Shown piece after piece: positions 37,201-51,324 of a stretch of 64,000 bases of DNA. The DNA comes from Aristolochia californica (Eukaryota; Streptophyta; Magnoliopsida; Piperales; Aristolochiaceae), in assembly GCA_029961685.1 (NCBI GenBank), contig JARWKL010000005.1:17326164-17390163 (forward strand), in the 5' to 3' direction. The notes beneath the pieces are model-generated. The model had not been told where the DNA came from and ran no database searches. It saw only the letters and a program-made list of their open reading frames with translations. How positions within the stretch are numbered: the first letter of the stretch is position 1; every line of letters begins with the position of its first letter. Position numbers and translations under genes: made by a program.

Positions 37201-40200
37201 ACACCACAAATGAACCCAAAAGTTTTGCTGTCCAAGTTTGGGAAATTCCACCAGTTCAACCCTAACAGCTTGGAATTTTATAAGAATGAGATTTCTTCCA
37301 CACATGCTTTAAAAATGGATCTGCATGCTTCAAACGCGTTAAAGATGCAAATCACCTATGGATCAAAACCTTTTGAAGAGAATGACAAACGTTCATTAAA
37401 TTCTAAAAGTGAACGTGCGGTGGGATATTTGCCCGAGTCAAACTAGCCATTATTTTGCCCATTTACAAAAAGCTGACCTAACGATCATAGATGATTGTAA
37501 AGTGATTTATCATGCGTTACGGGCTATATTACCCTGAGAAATGACTTACGGATTGGGAGTCAACACTCAGTTCAAAATTCCCCGACGATTGCAAAACCTG
37601 ATATATAAGAACTAAAAAGGGCTTACAATCCCTAAAAATTGCAGACACTCCTTGGAATTATCTCTCTCTACATTTGTGCATTGCGCATTTCCATTTTAGA
37701 TGTACTCATTTTTCTTAAATAAAAACTTTGAGTTTTCGGTCTCCCTTCATCCCGTAAACCAAAAATGCAAATAGATCACCACAAAATGAAAATTTTAGAG
37801 TTTATGTTTGGAAAAATTTTAAAACAATAACAAATGTAAGTAAAGAAAATCTATTCACACACCACAAATGAACCCAAAAGTTTTGCTGTCCAAGTTTGGG
37901 AAATTCCACCAGTTCAACCCTAACAGCTTGGAATTTTATAAGAATGAGATTTCTTCCACACATGCTTTAAAAATGGATCTGCATGCTTCAAACGCGTTAA
38001 AGATGCAAATCACCTATGGATCAAAACCTTTTGAAGAGAATGACAAACGTTCATTAAATTCTAAAAGTGAACGTGCGGTGGGATATTTGCCCGAGTCAAA
38101 CTAGCCATTATTTTGCCCATTTACAAAAAGCTGACCTAACGATCATAGATGATTGTAAAGTGATTTATCATGCGTTACGGGCTATATTACCCTGAGAAAT
38201 GACTTACGGATTGGGATTCAACACTCAGTTCAAAATTCCCCGACGATTGCAAAACCTGATATATAAGAACTAAAAAGGGCTTACAATCCCTAAAAATTAC
38301 AGACACTCCTTGGAATTATCTCTCTCTACATTTGTGCATTGCGCATTTCCATTTTAGATGTACTCATTTTTCTTAAATAAAAACTTTGAGTTTTCGGTCT
38401 CCCTTCATCCCGTAAACCAAAAATGCAAATAGATCACCACAAAATGAAAATTTTAGAGTTTATGTTTGGAAAAATTTTAAAACAATAACAAATGTAAGTA
38501 AAGAAAATCTATTCACACACCACAAATGAACCCAAAAGTTTTGCTGTCCAAGTTTGGGAAATTCCACCAGTTCAACCCTAACAGCTTGGAATTTTATAAG
38601 AATGAGATTTCTTCCACACATGCTTTAAAAATGGATCTGCATGCTTCAAACGCGTTAAAGATGCAAATCACCTATGGATCAAAACCTTTTGAAGAGAATG
38701 ACAAACGTTCATTAAATTCTAAAAGTGAACGTGCGGTGGGATATTTGCCCGAGTCAAACTAGCCATTTTTTTGCCCATTTACAAAAAGCTGACCTAACGA
38801 TCATAGATGATTGTAAAGTGATTTATCATGCGTTACGGGCTATATTACCCTGAGAAATGACTTACGGATTGGGAGTCAACACTCAGTTCAAAATTCCCCG
38901 ACGATTGCAAAACCTGATATATAAGAACTAAAAAGGGCTTACAATCCCTAAAAATTACAGACACTCCTTGGAATTATCTCTCTCTACATTTGTGCATTGC
39001 GCATTTCCATTTTAGATGTACTCATTTTTCTTAAATAAAAACTCTGAGTTTTCGGTCTCCCTTCATCCCGTAAACCAAAAATGCAAATAGATCACCACAA
39101 AATGAAAATTTTAGAGTTTATGTTTGGAAAAATTTTAAAACAATAACAAATGTAAGTAAAGAAAATCTATTCACACACCACAAATGAACCCAAAAGTTTT
39201 GCTGTCCAAGTTTGGGAAATTCCACCAGTTCAACCCTAACAGCTTGGAATTTTATAAGAATGAGATTTCTTCCACACATGCTTTAAAAATGGATCTGCAT
39301 GCTTCAAACGCGTTAAAGATGCAAATCACCTATGGATCAAAACCTTTTGAAGAGAATGACAAACGTTCATTAAATTCTAAAAGTGAACGTGCGGTGGGAT
39401 ATTTGCCCGAGTCAAACTAGCCATTATTTTGCCCATTTACAAAAAGCTGACCTAACGATCATAGATGATTGTAAAGTGATTTATCATGCGTTACGGGCTA
39501 TATTACCCTGAGAAATGACTTACGGATTGGGAGTCAACACTCAGTTCAAAATTCCCCGACGATTGCAAAACCTGATATATAAGAACTAAAAAGGGCTTAC
39601 AATCCCTAAAAATTACAGACACTCCTTGGAATTATCTCTCTCTACATTTGTGCATTGCGCATTTCCATTTTAGATGTACTCATTTTTCTTAAATAAAAAC
39701 TTTGAGTTTTCGGTCTCCCTTCATCCCGTAAACCAAAAATGCAAATAGATCACCACAAAATGAAAATTTTAGAGTTTATGTTTGGAAAAATTTTAAAACA
39801 ATAACAAATGTAAGTAAAGAAAATCTATTCACACACCACAAATGAACCCAAAAGTTTTGCTGTCCAAGTTTGGGAAATTCCACCAGTTCAACCCTAACAG
39901 CTTGGAATTTTATAAGAATGAGATTTCTTCCACACATGCTTTAAAAATGGATCTGCATGCTTCAAACGCGTTAAAGATGCAAATCACCTATGGATCAAAA
40001 CCTTTTGAAGAGAATGACAAACGTTCATTAAATTCTAAAAGTGAACGTGCGGTGGGATATTTGCCCGAGTCAAACTAGCCATTTTTTTGCCCATTTACAA
40101 AAAGCTGACCTAACGATCATAGATGATTGTAAAGTGATTTATCATGCGTTACGGGCTATATTACCCTGAGAAATGACTTACGGATTGGGAGTCAACACTC

Positions 40201-40796
40201 AGTTCAAAATTCCCCGACGATTGCAAAACCTGATATATAAGAACTAAAAAGGGCTTACAATCCCTAAAAATTACAGACACTCCTTGGAATTATCTCTCTC
40301 TACATTTGTGCATTGCGCATTTCCATTTTAGATGTACTCATTTTTCTTAAATAAAAACTCTGAGTTTTCGGTCTCCCTTCATCCCGTAAACCAAAAATGC
40401 AAATAGATCACCACAAAATGAAAATTTTAGAGTTTATGTTTGGAAAAATTTTAAAACAATAACAAATGTAAGTAAAGAAAATCTATTCACACACCACAAA
40501 TGAACCCAAAAGTTTTGCTGTCCAAGTTTGGGAAATTCCACCAGTTCAACCCTAACAGCTTGGAATTTTATAAGAATGAGATTTCTTCCACACATGCTTT
40601 AAAAATGGATCTGCATGCTTCAAACGCGTTAAAGATGCAAATCACCTATGGATCAAAACCTTTTGAAGAGAATGACAAACGTTCATTAAATTCTAAAAGT
40701 GAACGTGCGGTGGGATATTTGCCCGAGTCAAACTAGCCATTATTTTGCCCATTTACAAAAAGCTGACCTAACGATCATAGATGATTGTAAAGTGAT
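34217..40796. repeat. Onset of the CCCTGAG subfamily (units 53-62)
   Basis: Unit base 30 is A in units 1-52 and G from unit 53 (34246) onward, with few exceptions. Within the zone, GGGATTCA (units 54, 57, 59) and AATTGCAG (units 53, 55, 56, 58) interleave. Units 59/60 and 61/62 form dimers: CCATTTTTTT follows the ORF of 59 and 61, and AAACTCTGAG occurs in 60 and 62. Confidence 0.75.
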
Positions 40797-41157
40797 TTAT
40801 CATGCGTTACGGGCTATATTACCCTGAGAAATGACTTACGGATTGGGAGTCAACACTCAGTTCAAAATTCCCCGACGATTGCAAAACCTGATATATAAGA
40901 ACTAAAAAGGGCTTACAATCCCTAAAAATTACAGACACTCCTTGGAATTATCTCTCTCTACATTTGTGCATTGCGCATTTCCATTTTAGATGTACTCATT
41001 TTTCTTAAATAAAAACTTTGAGTTTTCGGTCTCCCTTCATCCCGTAAACCAAAAATGCAAAAAGATCACCACAAAATGAAAATTTTAGAGTTTATGTTTG
41101 GAAAAATTTTAAAACAATAACAAATGTAAGTAAAGAAAATCTATTCACACACCACAA

Positions 41158-41394
41158 ATGAACCCAAAAGTTTTGCTGTCCAAGTTTGGGAAATTCCACC
41201 AGTTCAACCCTAACAGCTTGGAATTTTATAAGAATGAGATTTCTTCCACACATGCTTTAAAAATGGATCTGCATGCTTCAAACGCGTTAAAGATGCAAAT
41301 CACCTATGGATCAAAACCTTTTGAAGAGAATGACAAACGTTCATTAAATTCTAAAAGTGAACATGCGGTGGGATATTTGCCCGAGTCAAACTAG
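41158..41394 (+). CDS. 78-aa hypothetical protein, R69H allele (unit 63)
   Basis: CGT to CAT at codon 69 is the only replacement variant in the last 29 codons in any copy. It recurs at 43790, 46422, 49054 and 53660 as the marker of the 4-unit repeat. Confidence 0.35.
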   Translation: MNPKVLLSKFGKFHQFNPNSLEFYKNEISSTHALKMDLHASNALKMQITYGSKPFEENDKRSLNSKSEHAVGYLPESN

Positions 41395-41815
41395 CCATTA
41401 TTTTGCCCATTTACAAAAAGCTGACCTAACGATCATAGATGATTGTAAAGTGATTTATCATGCGTTACGGGCTATATTACCCTAAGAAATGACTTACGGA
41501 TTGGGAGTCAACACTCAGTTCAAAATTCCCCGACGATTGCAAAACCTGATATATAAGAACTAAAAAGGGCTTACAATCCCTAAAAATTACAGACACTCCT
41601 TGGAATTATCTCTCTCTACATTTGTGCATTGCGCATTTCCATTTTAGATGTACTCATTTTTCTTAAATAAAAACTTTGAGTTTTCGGTCTCCCTTCATCC
41701 CGTAAACCAAAAATGCAAATAGATCACCACAAAATGAAAATTTTAGAGTTTATGTTTGGAAAAATTTTAAAACAATAACAAATGTAAGTAAAGAAAATCT
41801 ATTCACACACCACAA

Positions 41816-42052
41816 ATGAACCCAAAAGTTTTGCTGTCCAAGTTTGGGAAATTCCACCAGTTCAACCCTAACAGCTTGGAATTTTATAAGAATGAGATTT
41901 CTTCCACACATGCTTTAAAAATGGATCTGCATGCTTCAAACGTGTTAAAGATGCAAATCACCTATGGATCAAAACCTTTTGAAGAGAATGACAAACGTTC
42001 ATTAAATTCTAAAAGTGAACGTGCGGTGGGATATTTGCCCGAGTCAAACTAG
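41816..42052 (+). CDS. 78-aa hypothetical protein, A43V allele (unit 64)
   Basis: GCG to GTG at codon 43 is private to this unit. The change removes the first Ala of the second ALKM motif. Confidence 0.35.
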   Translation: MNPKVLLSKFGKFHQFNPNSLEFYKNEISSTHALKMDLHASNVLKMQITYGSKPFEENDKRSLNSKSERAVGYLPESN

Positions 42053-45000
42053 CCATTATTTTGCCCATTTACAAAAAGCTGACCTAACGATCATAGATGA
42101 TTGTAAAGTGATTTATCATGCGTTACGGGCTATATTACCCTGAGAAATGACTTACGGATTGGGATTCAACACTCAGTTCAAAATTCCCCGACGATTGCAA
42201 AACCTGATATATAAGAACTAAAAAGGGCTTACAATCCCTAAAAATTACAGACACTCCTTGGAATTATCTCTCTCTACATTTGTGCATTGCGCATTTCCAT
42301 TTTAGATGTACTCATTTTTCTTAAATAAAAACTTTGAGTTTTCGGTCTCCCTTCATCCCGTAAACCAAAAATGCAAATAGATCACCACAAAATGAAAATT
42401 TTAGAGTTTATGTTTGGAAAAATTTTAAAACAATAACAAATGTAAGTAAAGAAAATCTATTCACACACCACAAATGAACCCAAAAGTTTTGCTGTCCAAG
42501 TTTGGGAAATTCCACCAGTTCAACCCTAACAGCTTGGAATTTTATAAGAATGAGATTTCTTCCACACATGCTTTAAAAATGGATCTGCATGCTTCAAACG
42601 CGTTAAAGATGCAAATCACCTATGGATCAAAACCTTTTGAAGAGAATGACAAACGTTCATTAAATTCTAAAAGTGAACGTGCGGTGGGATATTTGCCCGA
42701 GTCAAACTAGCCATTTTTTTGCCCATTTACAAAAAGCTGACCTAACGATCATAGATGATTGTAAAGTGATTTATCATGCGTTACGGGCTATATTACCCTG
42801 AGAAATGACTTACGGATTGGGAGTCAACACTCAGTTCAAAATTCCCCGACGATTGCAAAACCTGATATATAAGAACTAAAAAGGGCTTACAATCCCTAAA
42901 AATTACAGACACTCCTTGGAATTATCTCTCTCTACATTTGTGCATTGCGCATTTCCATTTTAGATGTACTCATTTTTCTTAAATAAAAACTTTGAGTTTT
43001 CGGTCTCCCTTCATCCCGTAAACCAAAAATGCAAATAGATCACCACAAAATGAAAATTTTAGAGTTTATGTTTGGAAAAATTTTAAAACAATAACAAATG
43101 TAAGTAAAGAAAATCTATTCACACACCACAAATGAACCCAAAAGTTTTGCTGTCCAAGTTTGGGAAATTCCACCAGTTCAACCCTAACAGCTTGGAATTT
43201 TATAAGAATGAGATTTCTTCCACACATGCTTTAAAAATGGATCTGCATGCTTCAAACGCGTTAAAGATGCAAATCACCTATGGATCAAAACCTTTTGAAG
43301 AGAATGACAAACGTTCATTAAATTCTAAAAGTGAACGTGCGGTGGGATATTTGCCCGAGTCAAACTAGCCATTATTTTGCCCATTTACAAAAAGCTGACC
43401 TAACGATCATAGATGATTGTAAAGTGATTTATCATGCGTTACGGGCTATATTACCCTGAGAAATGACTTACGGATTGGGAGTCAACACTCAGTTCAAAAT
43501 TCCCCGACGATTGCAAAACCTGATATATAAGAACTAAAAAGGGCTTACAATCCCTAAAAATTACAGACACTCCTTGGAATTATCTCTCTCTACATTTGTG
43601 CATTGCGCATTTCCATTTTAGATGTACTCATTTTTCTTAAATAAAAACTTTGAGTTTTCGGTCTCCCTTCATCCCGTAAACCAAAAATGCAAAAAGATCA
43701 CCACAAAATGAAAATTTTAGAGTTTATGTTTGGAAAAATTTTAAAACAATAACAAATGTAAGTAAAGAAAATCTATTCACACACCACAAATGAACCCAAA
43801 AGTTTTGCTGTCCAAGTTTGGGAAATTCCACCAGTTCAACCCTAACAGCTTGGAATTTTATAAGAATGAGATTTCTTCCACACATGCTTTAAAAATGGAT
43901 CTGCATGCTTCAAACGCGTTAAAGATGCAAATCACCTATGGATCAAAACCTTTTGAAGAGAATGACAAACGTTCATTAAATTCTAAAAGTGAACATGCGG
44001 TGGGATATTTGCCCGAGTCAAACTAGCCATTATTTTGCCCATTTACAAAAAGCTGACCTAACGATCATAGATGATTGTAAAGTGATTTATCATGCGTTAC
44101 GGGCTATATTACCCTAAGAAATGACTTACGGATTGGGAGTCAACACTCAGTTCAAAATTCCCCGACGATTGCAAAACCTGATATATAAGAACTAAAAAGG
44201 GCTTACAATCCCTAAAAATTACAGACACTCCTTGGAATTATCTCTCTCTACATTTGTGCATTGCGCATTGCCATTTTAGATGTACTCATTTTTCTTAAAT
44301 AAAAACTTTGAGTTTTCGGTCTCCCTTCATCCCGTAAACCAAAAATGCAAATAGATCACCACAAAATGAAAATTTTAGAGTTTATGTTTGGAAAAATTTT
44401 AAAACAATAACAAATGTAAGTAAAGAAAATCTATTCACACACCACAAATGAACCCAAAAGTTTTGCTGTCCAAGTTTGGGAAATTCCACCAGTTCAACCC
44501 TAACAGCTTGGAATTTTATAAGAATGAGATTTCTTCCACACATGCTTTAAAAATGGATCTGCATGCTTCAAACGCGTTAAAGATGCAAATCACCTATGGA
44601 TCAAAACCTTTTGAAGAGAATGACAAACGTTCATTAAATTCTAAAAGTGAACGTGCGGTGGGATATTTGCCCGAGTCAAACTAGCCATTATTTTGCCCAT
44701 TTACAAAAAGCTGACCTAACGATCATAGATGATTGTAAAGTGATTTATCATGCGTTACGGGCTATATTACCCTGAGAAATGACTTACGGATTGGGATTCA
44801 ACACTCAGTTCAAAATTCCCCGACGATTGCAAAACCTGATATATAAGAACTAAAAAGGGCTTACAATCCCTAAAAATTACAGACACTCCTTGGAATTATC
44901 TCTCTCTACATTTGTGCATTGCGCATTTCCATTTTAGATGTACTCATTTTTCTTAAATAAAAACTTTGAGTTTTCGGTCTCCCTTCATCCCGTAAACCAA

Positions 45001-48000
45001 AAATGCAAATAGATCACCACAAAATGAAAATTTTAGAGTTTATGTTTGGAAAAATTTTAAAACAATAACAAATGTAAGTAAAGAAAATCTATTCACACAC
45101 CACAAATGAACCCAAAAGTTTTGCTGTCCAAGTTTGGGAAATTCCACCAGTTCAACCCTAACAGCTTGGAATTTTATAAGAATGAGATTTCTTCCACACA
45201 TGCTTTAAAAATGGATCTGCATGCTTCAAACGCGTTAAAGATGCAAATCACCTATGGATCAAAACCTTTTGAAGAGAATGACAAACGTTCATTAAATTCT
45301 AAAAGTGAACGTGCGGTGGGATATTTGCCCGAGTCAAACTAGCCATTTTTTTGCCCATTTACAAAAAGCTGACCTAACGATCATAGATGATTGTAAAGTG
45401 ATTTATCATGCGTTACGGGCTATATTACCCTGAGAAATGACTTACGGATTGGGAGTCAACACTCAGTTCAAAATTCCCCGACGATTGCAAAACCTGATAT
45501 ATAAGAACTAAAAAGGGCTTACAATCCCTAAAAATTACAGACACTCCTTGGAATTATCTCTCTCTACATTTGTGCATTGCGCATTTCCATTTTAGATGTA
45601 CTCATTTTTCTTAAATAAAAACTTTGAGTTTTCGGTCTCCCTTCATCCCGTAAACCAAAAATGCAAATAGATCACCACAAAATGAAAATTTTAGAGTTTA
45701 TGTTTGGAAAAATTTTAAAACAATAACAAATGTAAGTAAAGAAAATCTATTCACACACCACAAATGAACCCAAAAGTTTTGCTGTCCAAGTTTGGGAAAT
45801 TCCACCAGTTCAACCCTAACAGCTTGGAATTTTATAAGAATGAGATTTCTTCCACACATGCTTTAAAAATGGATCTGCATGCTTCAAACGCGTTAAAGAT
45901 GCAAATCACCTATGGATCAAAACCTTTTGAAGAGAATGACAAACGTTCATTAAATTCTAAAAGTGAACGTGCGGTGGGATATTTGCCCGAGTCAAACTAG
46001 CCATTATTTTGCCCATTTACAAAAAGCTGACCTAACGATCATAGATGATTGTAAAGTGATTTATCATGCGTTACGGGCTATATTACCCTGAGAAATGACT
46101 TACGGATTGGGAGTCAACACTCAGTTCAAAATTCCCCGACGATTGCAAAACCTGATATATAAGAACTAAAAAGGGCTTACAATCCCTAAAAATTACAGAC
46201 ACTCCTTGGAATTATCTCTCTCTACATTTGTGCATTGCGCATTTCCATTTTAGATGTACTCATTTTTCTTAAATAAAAACTTTGAGTTTTCGGTCTCCCT
46301 TCATCCCGTAAACCAAAAATGCAAAAAGATCACCACAAAATGAAAATTTTAGAGTTTATGTTTGGAAAAATTTTAAAACAATAACAAATGTAAGTAAAGA
46401 AAATCTATTCACACACCACAAATGAACCCAAAAGTTTTGCTGTCCAAGTTTGGGAAATTCCACCAGTTCAACCCTAACAGCTTGGAATTTTATAAGAATG
46501 AGATTTCTTCCACACATGCTTTAAAAATGGATCTGCATGCTTCAAACGCGTTAAAGATGCAAATCACCTATGGATCAAAACCTTTTGAAGAGAATGACAA
46601 ACGTTCATTAAATTCTAAAAGTGAACATGCGGTGGGATATTTGCCCGAGTCAAACTAGCCATTATTTTGCCCATTTACAAAAAGCTGACCTAACGATCAT
46701 AGATGATTGTAAAGTGATTTATCATGCGTTACGGGCTATATTACCCTAAGAAATGACTTACGGATTGGGAGTCAACACTCAGTTCAAAATTCCCCGACGA
46801 TTGCAAAACCTGATATATAAGAACTAAAAAGGGCTTACAATCCCTAAAAATTACAGACACTCCTTGGAATTATCTCTCTCTACATTTGTGCATTGCGCAT
46901 TGCCATTTTAGATGTACTCATTTTTCTTAAATAAAAACTTTGAGTTTTCGGTCTCCCTTCATCCCGTAAACCAAAAATGCAAATAGATCACCACAAAATG
47001 AAAATTTTAGAGTTTATGTTTGGAAAAATTTTAAAACAATAACAAATGTAAGTAAAGAAAATCTATTCACACACCACAAATGAACCCAAAAGTTTTGCTG
47101 TCCAAGTTTGGGAAATTCCACCAGTTCAACCCTAACAGCTTGGAATTTTATAAGAATGAGATTTCTTCCACACATGCTTTAAAAATGGATCTGCATGCTT
47201 CAAACGCGTTAAAGATGCAAATCACCTATGGATCAAAACCTTTTGAAGAGAATGACAAACGTTCATTAAATTCTAAAAGTGAACGTGCGGTGGGATATTT
47301 GCCCGAGTCAAACTAGCCATTATTTTGCCCATTTACAAAAAGCTGACCTAACGATCATAGATGATTGTAAAGTGATTTATCATGCGTTACGGGCTATATT
47401 ACCCTGAGAAATGACTTACGGATTGGGATTCAACACTCAGTTCAAAATTCCCCGACGATTGCAAAACCTGATATATAAGAACTAAAAAGGGCTTACAATC
47501 CCTAAAAATTACAGACACTCCTTGGAATTATCTCTCTCTACATTTGTGCATTGCGCATTTCCATTTTAGATGTACTCATTTTTCTTAAATAAAAACTTTG
47601 AGTTTTCGGTCTCCCTTCATCCCGTAAACCAAAAATGCAAATAGATCACCACAAAATGAAAATTTTAGAGTTTATGTTTGGAAAAATTTTAAAACAATAA
47701 CAAATGTAAGTAAAGAAAATCTATTCACACACCACAAATGAACCCAAAAGTTTTGCTGTCCAAGTTTGGGAAATTCCACCAGTTCAACCCTAACAGCTTG
47801 GAATTTTATAAGAATGAGATTTCTTCCACACATGCTTTAAAAATGGATCTGCATGCTTCAAACGCGTTAAAGATGCAAATCACCTATGGATCAAAACCTT
47901 TTGAAGAGAATGACAAACGTTCATTAAATTCTAAAAGTGAACGTGCGGTGGGATATTTGCCCGAGTCAAACTAGCCATTTTTTTGCCCATTTACAAAAAG

Positions 48001-51000
48001 CTGACCTAACGATCATAGATGATTGTAAAGTGATTTATCATGCGTTACGGGCTATATTACCCTGAGAAATGACTTACGGATTGGGAGTCAACACTCAGTT
48101 CAAAATTCCCCGACGATTGCAAAACCTGATATATAAGAACTAAAAAGGGCTTACAATCCCTAAAAATTACAGACACTCCTTGGAATTATCTCTCTCTACA
48201 TTTGTGCATTGCGCATTTCCATTTTAGATGTACTCATTTTTCTTAAATAAAAACTTTGAGTTTTCGGTCTCCCTTCATCCCGTAAACCAAAAATGCAAAT
48301 AGATCACCACAAAATGAAAATTTTAGAGTTTATGTTTGGAAAAATTTTAAAACAATAACAAATGTAAGTAAAGAAAATCTATTCACACACCACAAATGAA
48401 CCCAAAAGTTTTGCTGTCCAAGTTTGGGAAATTCCACCAGTTCAACCCTAACAGCTTGGAATTTTATAAGAATGAGATTTCTTCCACACATGCTTTAAAA
48501 ATGGATCTGCATGCTTCAAACGCGTTAAAGATGCAAATCACCTATGGATCAAAACCTTTTGAAGAGAATGACAAACGTTCATTAAATTCTAAAAGTGAAC
48601 GTGCGGTGGGATATTTGCCCGAGTCAAACTAGCCATTATTTTGCCCATTTACAAAAAGCTGACCTAACGATCATAGATGATTGTAAAGTGATTTATCATG
48701 CGTTACGGGCTATATTACCCTGAGAAATGACTTACGGATTGGGAGTCAACACTCAGTTCAAAATTCCCCGACGATTGCAAAACCTGATATATAAGAACTA
48801 AAAAGGGCTTACAATCCCTAAAAATTACAGACACTCCTTGGAATTATCTCTCTCTACATTTGTGCATTGCGCATTTCCATTTTAGATGTACTCATTTTTC
48901 TTAAATAAAAACTTTGAGTTTTCGGTCTCCCTTCATCCCGTAAACCAAAAATGCAAAAAGATCACCACAAAATGAAAATTTTAGAGTTTATGTTTGGAAA
49001 AATTTTAAAACAATAACAAATGTAAGTAAAGAAAATCTATTCACACACCACAAATGAACCCAAAAGTTTTGCTGTCCAAGTTTGGGAAATTCCACCAGTT
49101 CAACCCTAACAGCTTGGAATTTTATAAGAATGAGATTTCTTCCACACATGCTTTAAAAATGGATCTGCATGCTTCAAACGCGTTAAAGATGCAAATCACC
49201 TATGGATCAAAACCTTTTGAAGAGAATGACAAACGTTCATTAAATTCTAAAAGTGAACATGCGGTGGGATATTTGCCCGAGTCAAACTAGCCATTATTTT
49301 GCCCATTTACAAAAAGCTGACCTAACGATCATAGATGATTGTAAAGTGATTTATCATGCGTTACGGGCTATATTACCCTAAGAAATGACTTACTGATTGG
49401 GAGTCAACACTCAGTTCAAAATTCCCCGACGATTGCAAAACCTGATATATAAGAACTAAAAAGGGCTTACAATCCCTAAAAATTACAGACACTCCTTGGA
49501 ATTATCTCTCTCTACATTTGTGCATTGCGCATTGCCATTTTAGATGTACTCATTTTTCTTAAATAAAAACTTTGAGTTTTCGGTCTCCCTTCATCCCGTA
49601 AACCAAAAATGCAAATAGATCACCACAAAATGAAAATTTTAGAGTTTATGTTTGGAAAAATTTTAAAACAATAACAAATGTAAGTAAAGAAAATCTATTC
49701 ACACACCACAAATGAACCCAAAAGTTTTGCTGTCCAAGTTTGGGAAATTCCACCAGTTCAACCCTAACAGCTTGGAATTTTATAAGAATGAGATTTCTTC
49801 CACACATGCTTTAAAAATGGATCTGCATGCTTCAAACGCGTTAAAGATGCAAATCACCTATGGATCAAAACCTTTTGAAGAGAATGACAAACGTTCATTA
49901 AATTCTAAAAGTGAACGTGCGGTGGGATATTTGCCCGAGTCAAACTAGCCATTATTTTGCCCATTTACAAAAAGCTGACCTAACGATCATAGATGATTGT
50001 AAAGTGATTTATCATGCGTTACGGGCTATATTACCCTGAGAAATGACTTACGGATTGGGATTCAACACTCAGTTCAAAATTCCCCGACGATTGCAAAACC
50101 TGATATATAAGAACTAAAAAGGGCTTACAATCCCTAAAAATTACAGACACTCCTTGGAATTATCTCTCTCTACATTTGTGCATTGCGCATTTCCATTTTA
50201 GATGTACTCATTTTTCTTAAATAAAAACTTTGAGTTTTCGGTCTCCCTTCATCCCGTAAACCAAAAATGCAAATAGATCACCACAAAATGAAAATTTTAG
50301 AGTTTATGTTTGGAAAAATTTTAAAACAATAACAAATGTAAGTAAAGAAAATCTATTCACACACCACAAATGAACCCAAAAGTTTTGCTGTCCAAGTTTG
50401 GGAAATTCCACCAGTTCAACCCTAACAGCTTGGAATTTTATAAGAATGAGATTTCTTCCACACATGCTTTAAAAATGGATCTGCATGCTTCAAACGCGTT
50501 AAAGATGCAAATCACCTATGGATCAAAACCTTTTGAAGAGAATGACAAACGTTCATTAAATTCTAAAAGTGAACGTGCGGTGGGATATTTGCCCGAGTCA
50601 AACTAGCCATTTTTTTGCCCATTTACAAAAAGCTGACCTAACGATCATAGATGATTGTAAAGTGATTTATCATGCGTTACGGGCTATATTACCCTGAGAA
50701 ATGACTTACGGATTGGGAGTCAACACTCAGTTCAAAATTCCCCGACGATTGCAAAACCTGATATATAAGAACTAAAAAGGGCTTACAATCCCTAAAAATT
50801 ACAGACACTCCTTGGAATTATCTCTCTCTACATTTGTGCATTGCGCATTTCCATTTTAGATGTACTCATTTTTCTTAAATAAAAACTTTGAGTTTTCGGT
50901 CTCCCTTCATCCCGTAAACCAAAAATGCAAATAGATCACCACAAAATGAAAATTTTAGAGTTTATGTTTGGAAAAATTTTAAAACAATAACAAATGTAAG

Positions 51001-51324
51001 TAAAGAAAATCTATTCACACACCACAAATGAACCCAAAAGTTTTGCTGTCCAAGTTTGGGAAATTCCACCAGTTCAACCCTAACAGCTTGGAATTTTATA
51101 AGAATGAGATTTCTTCCACACATGCTTTAAAAATGGATCTGCATGCTTCAAACGCGTTAAAGATGCAAATCACCTATGGATCAAAACCTTTTGAAGAGAA
51201 TGACAAACGTTCATTAAATTCTAAAAGTGAACGTGCGGTGGGATATTTGCCCGAGTCAAACTAGCCATTATTTTGCCCATTTACAAAAAGCTGACCTAAC
51301 GATCATAGATGATTGTAAAGTGAT

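Larger units (their letters stand above)
40797..51324. repeat. Four copies of a 4-unit (2,632-bp) higher-order repeat (units 63-78)
   Basis: Each tetrad has the same order: a unit with GCAAAAAGATC and R69H; a unit that reverts to CCCTAAG; a unit with GGGATTCA followed by CCATTTTTTT; and a plain unit. R69H ORFs start at 41158, 43790, 46422 and 49054. GCATTGCC is in the second unit of tetrads 2-4 but not of tetrad 1. A further R69H unit (53660) follows seven units after the fourth, in a disrupted tetrad. Confidence 0.9.
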
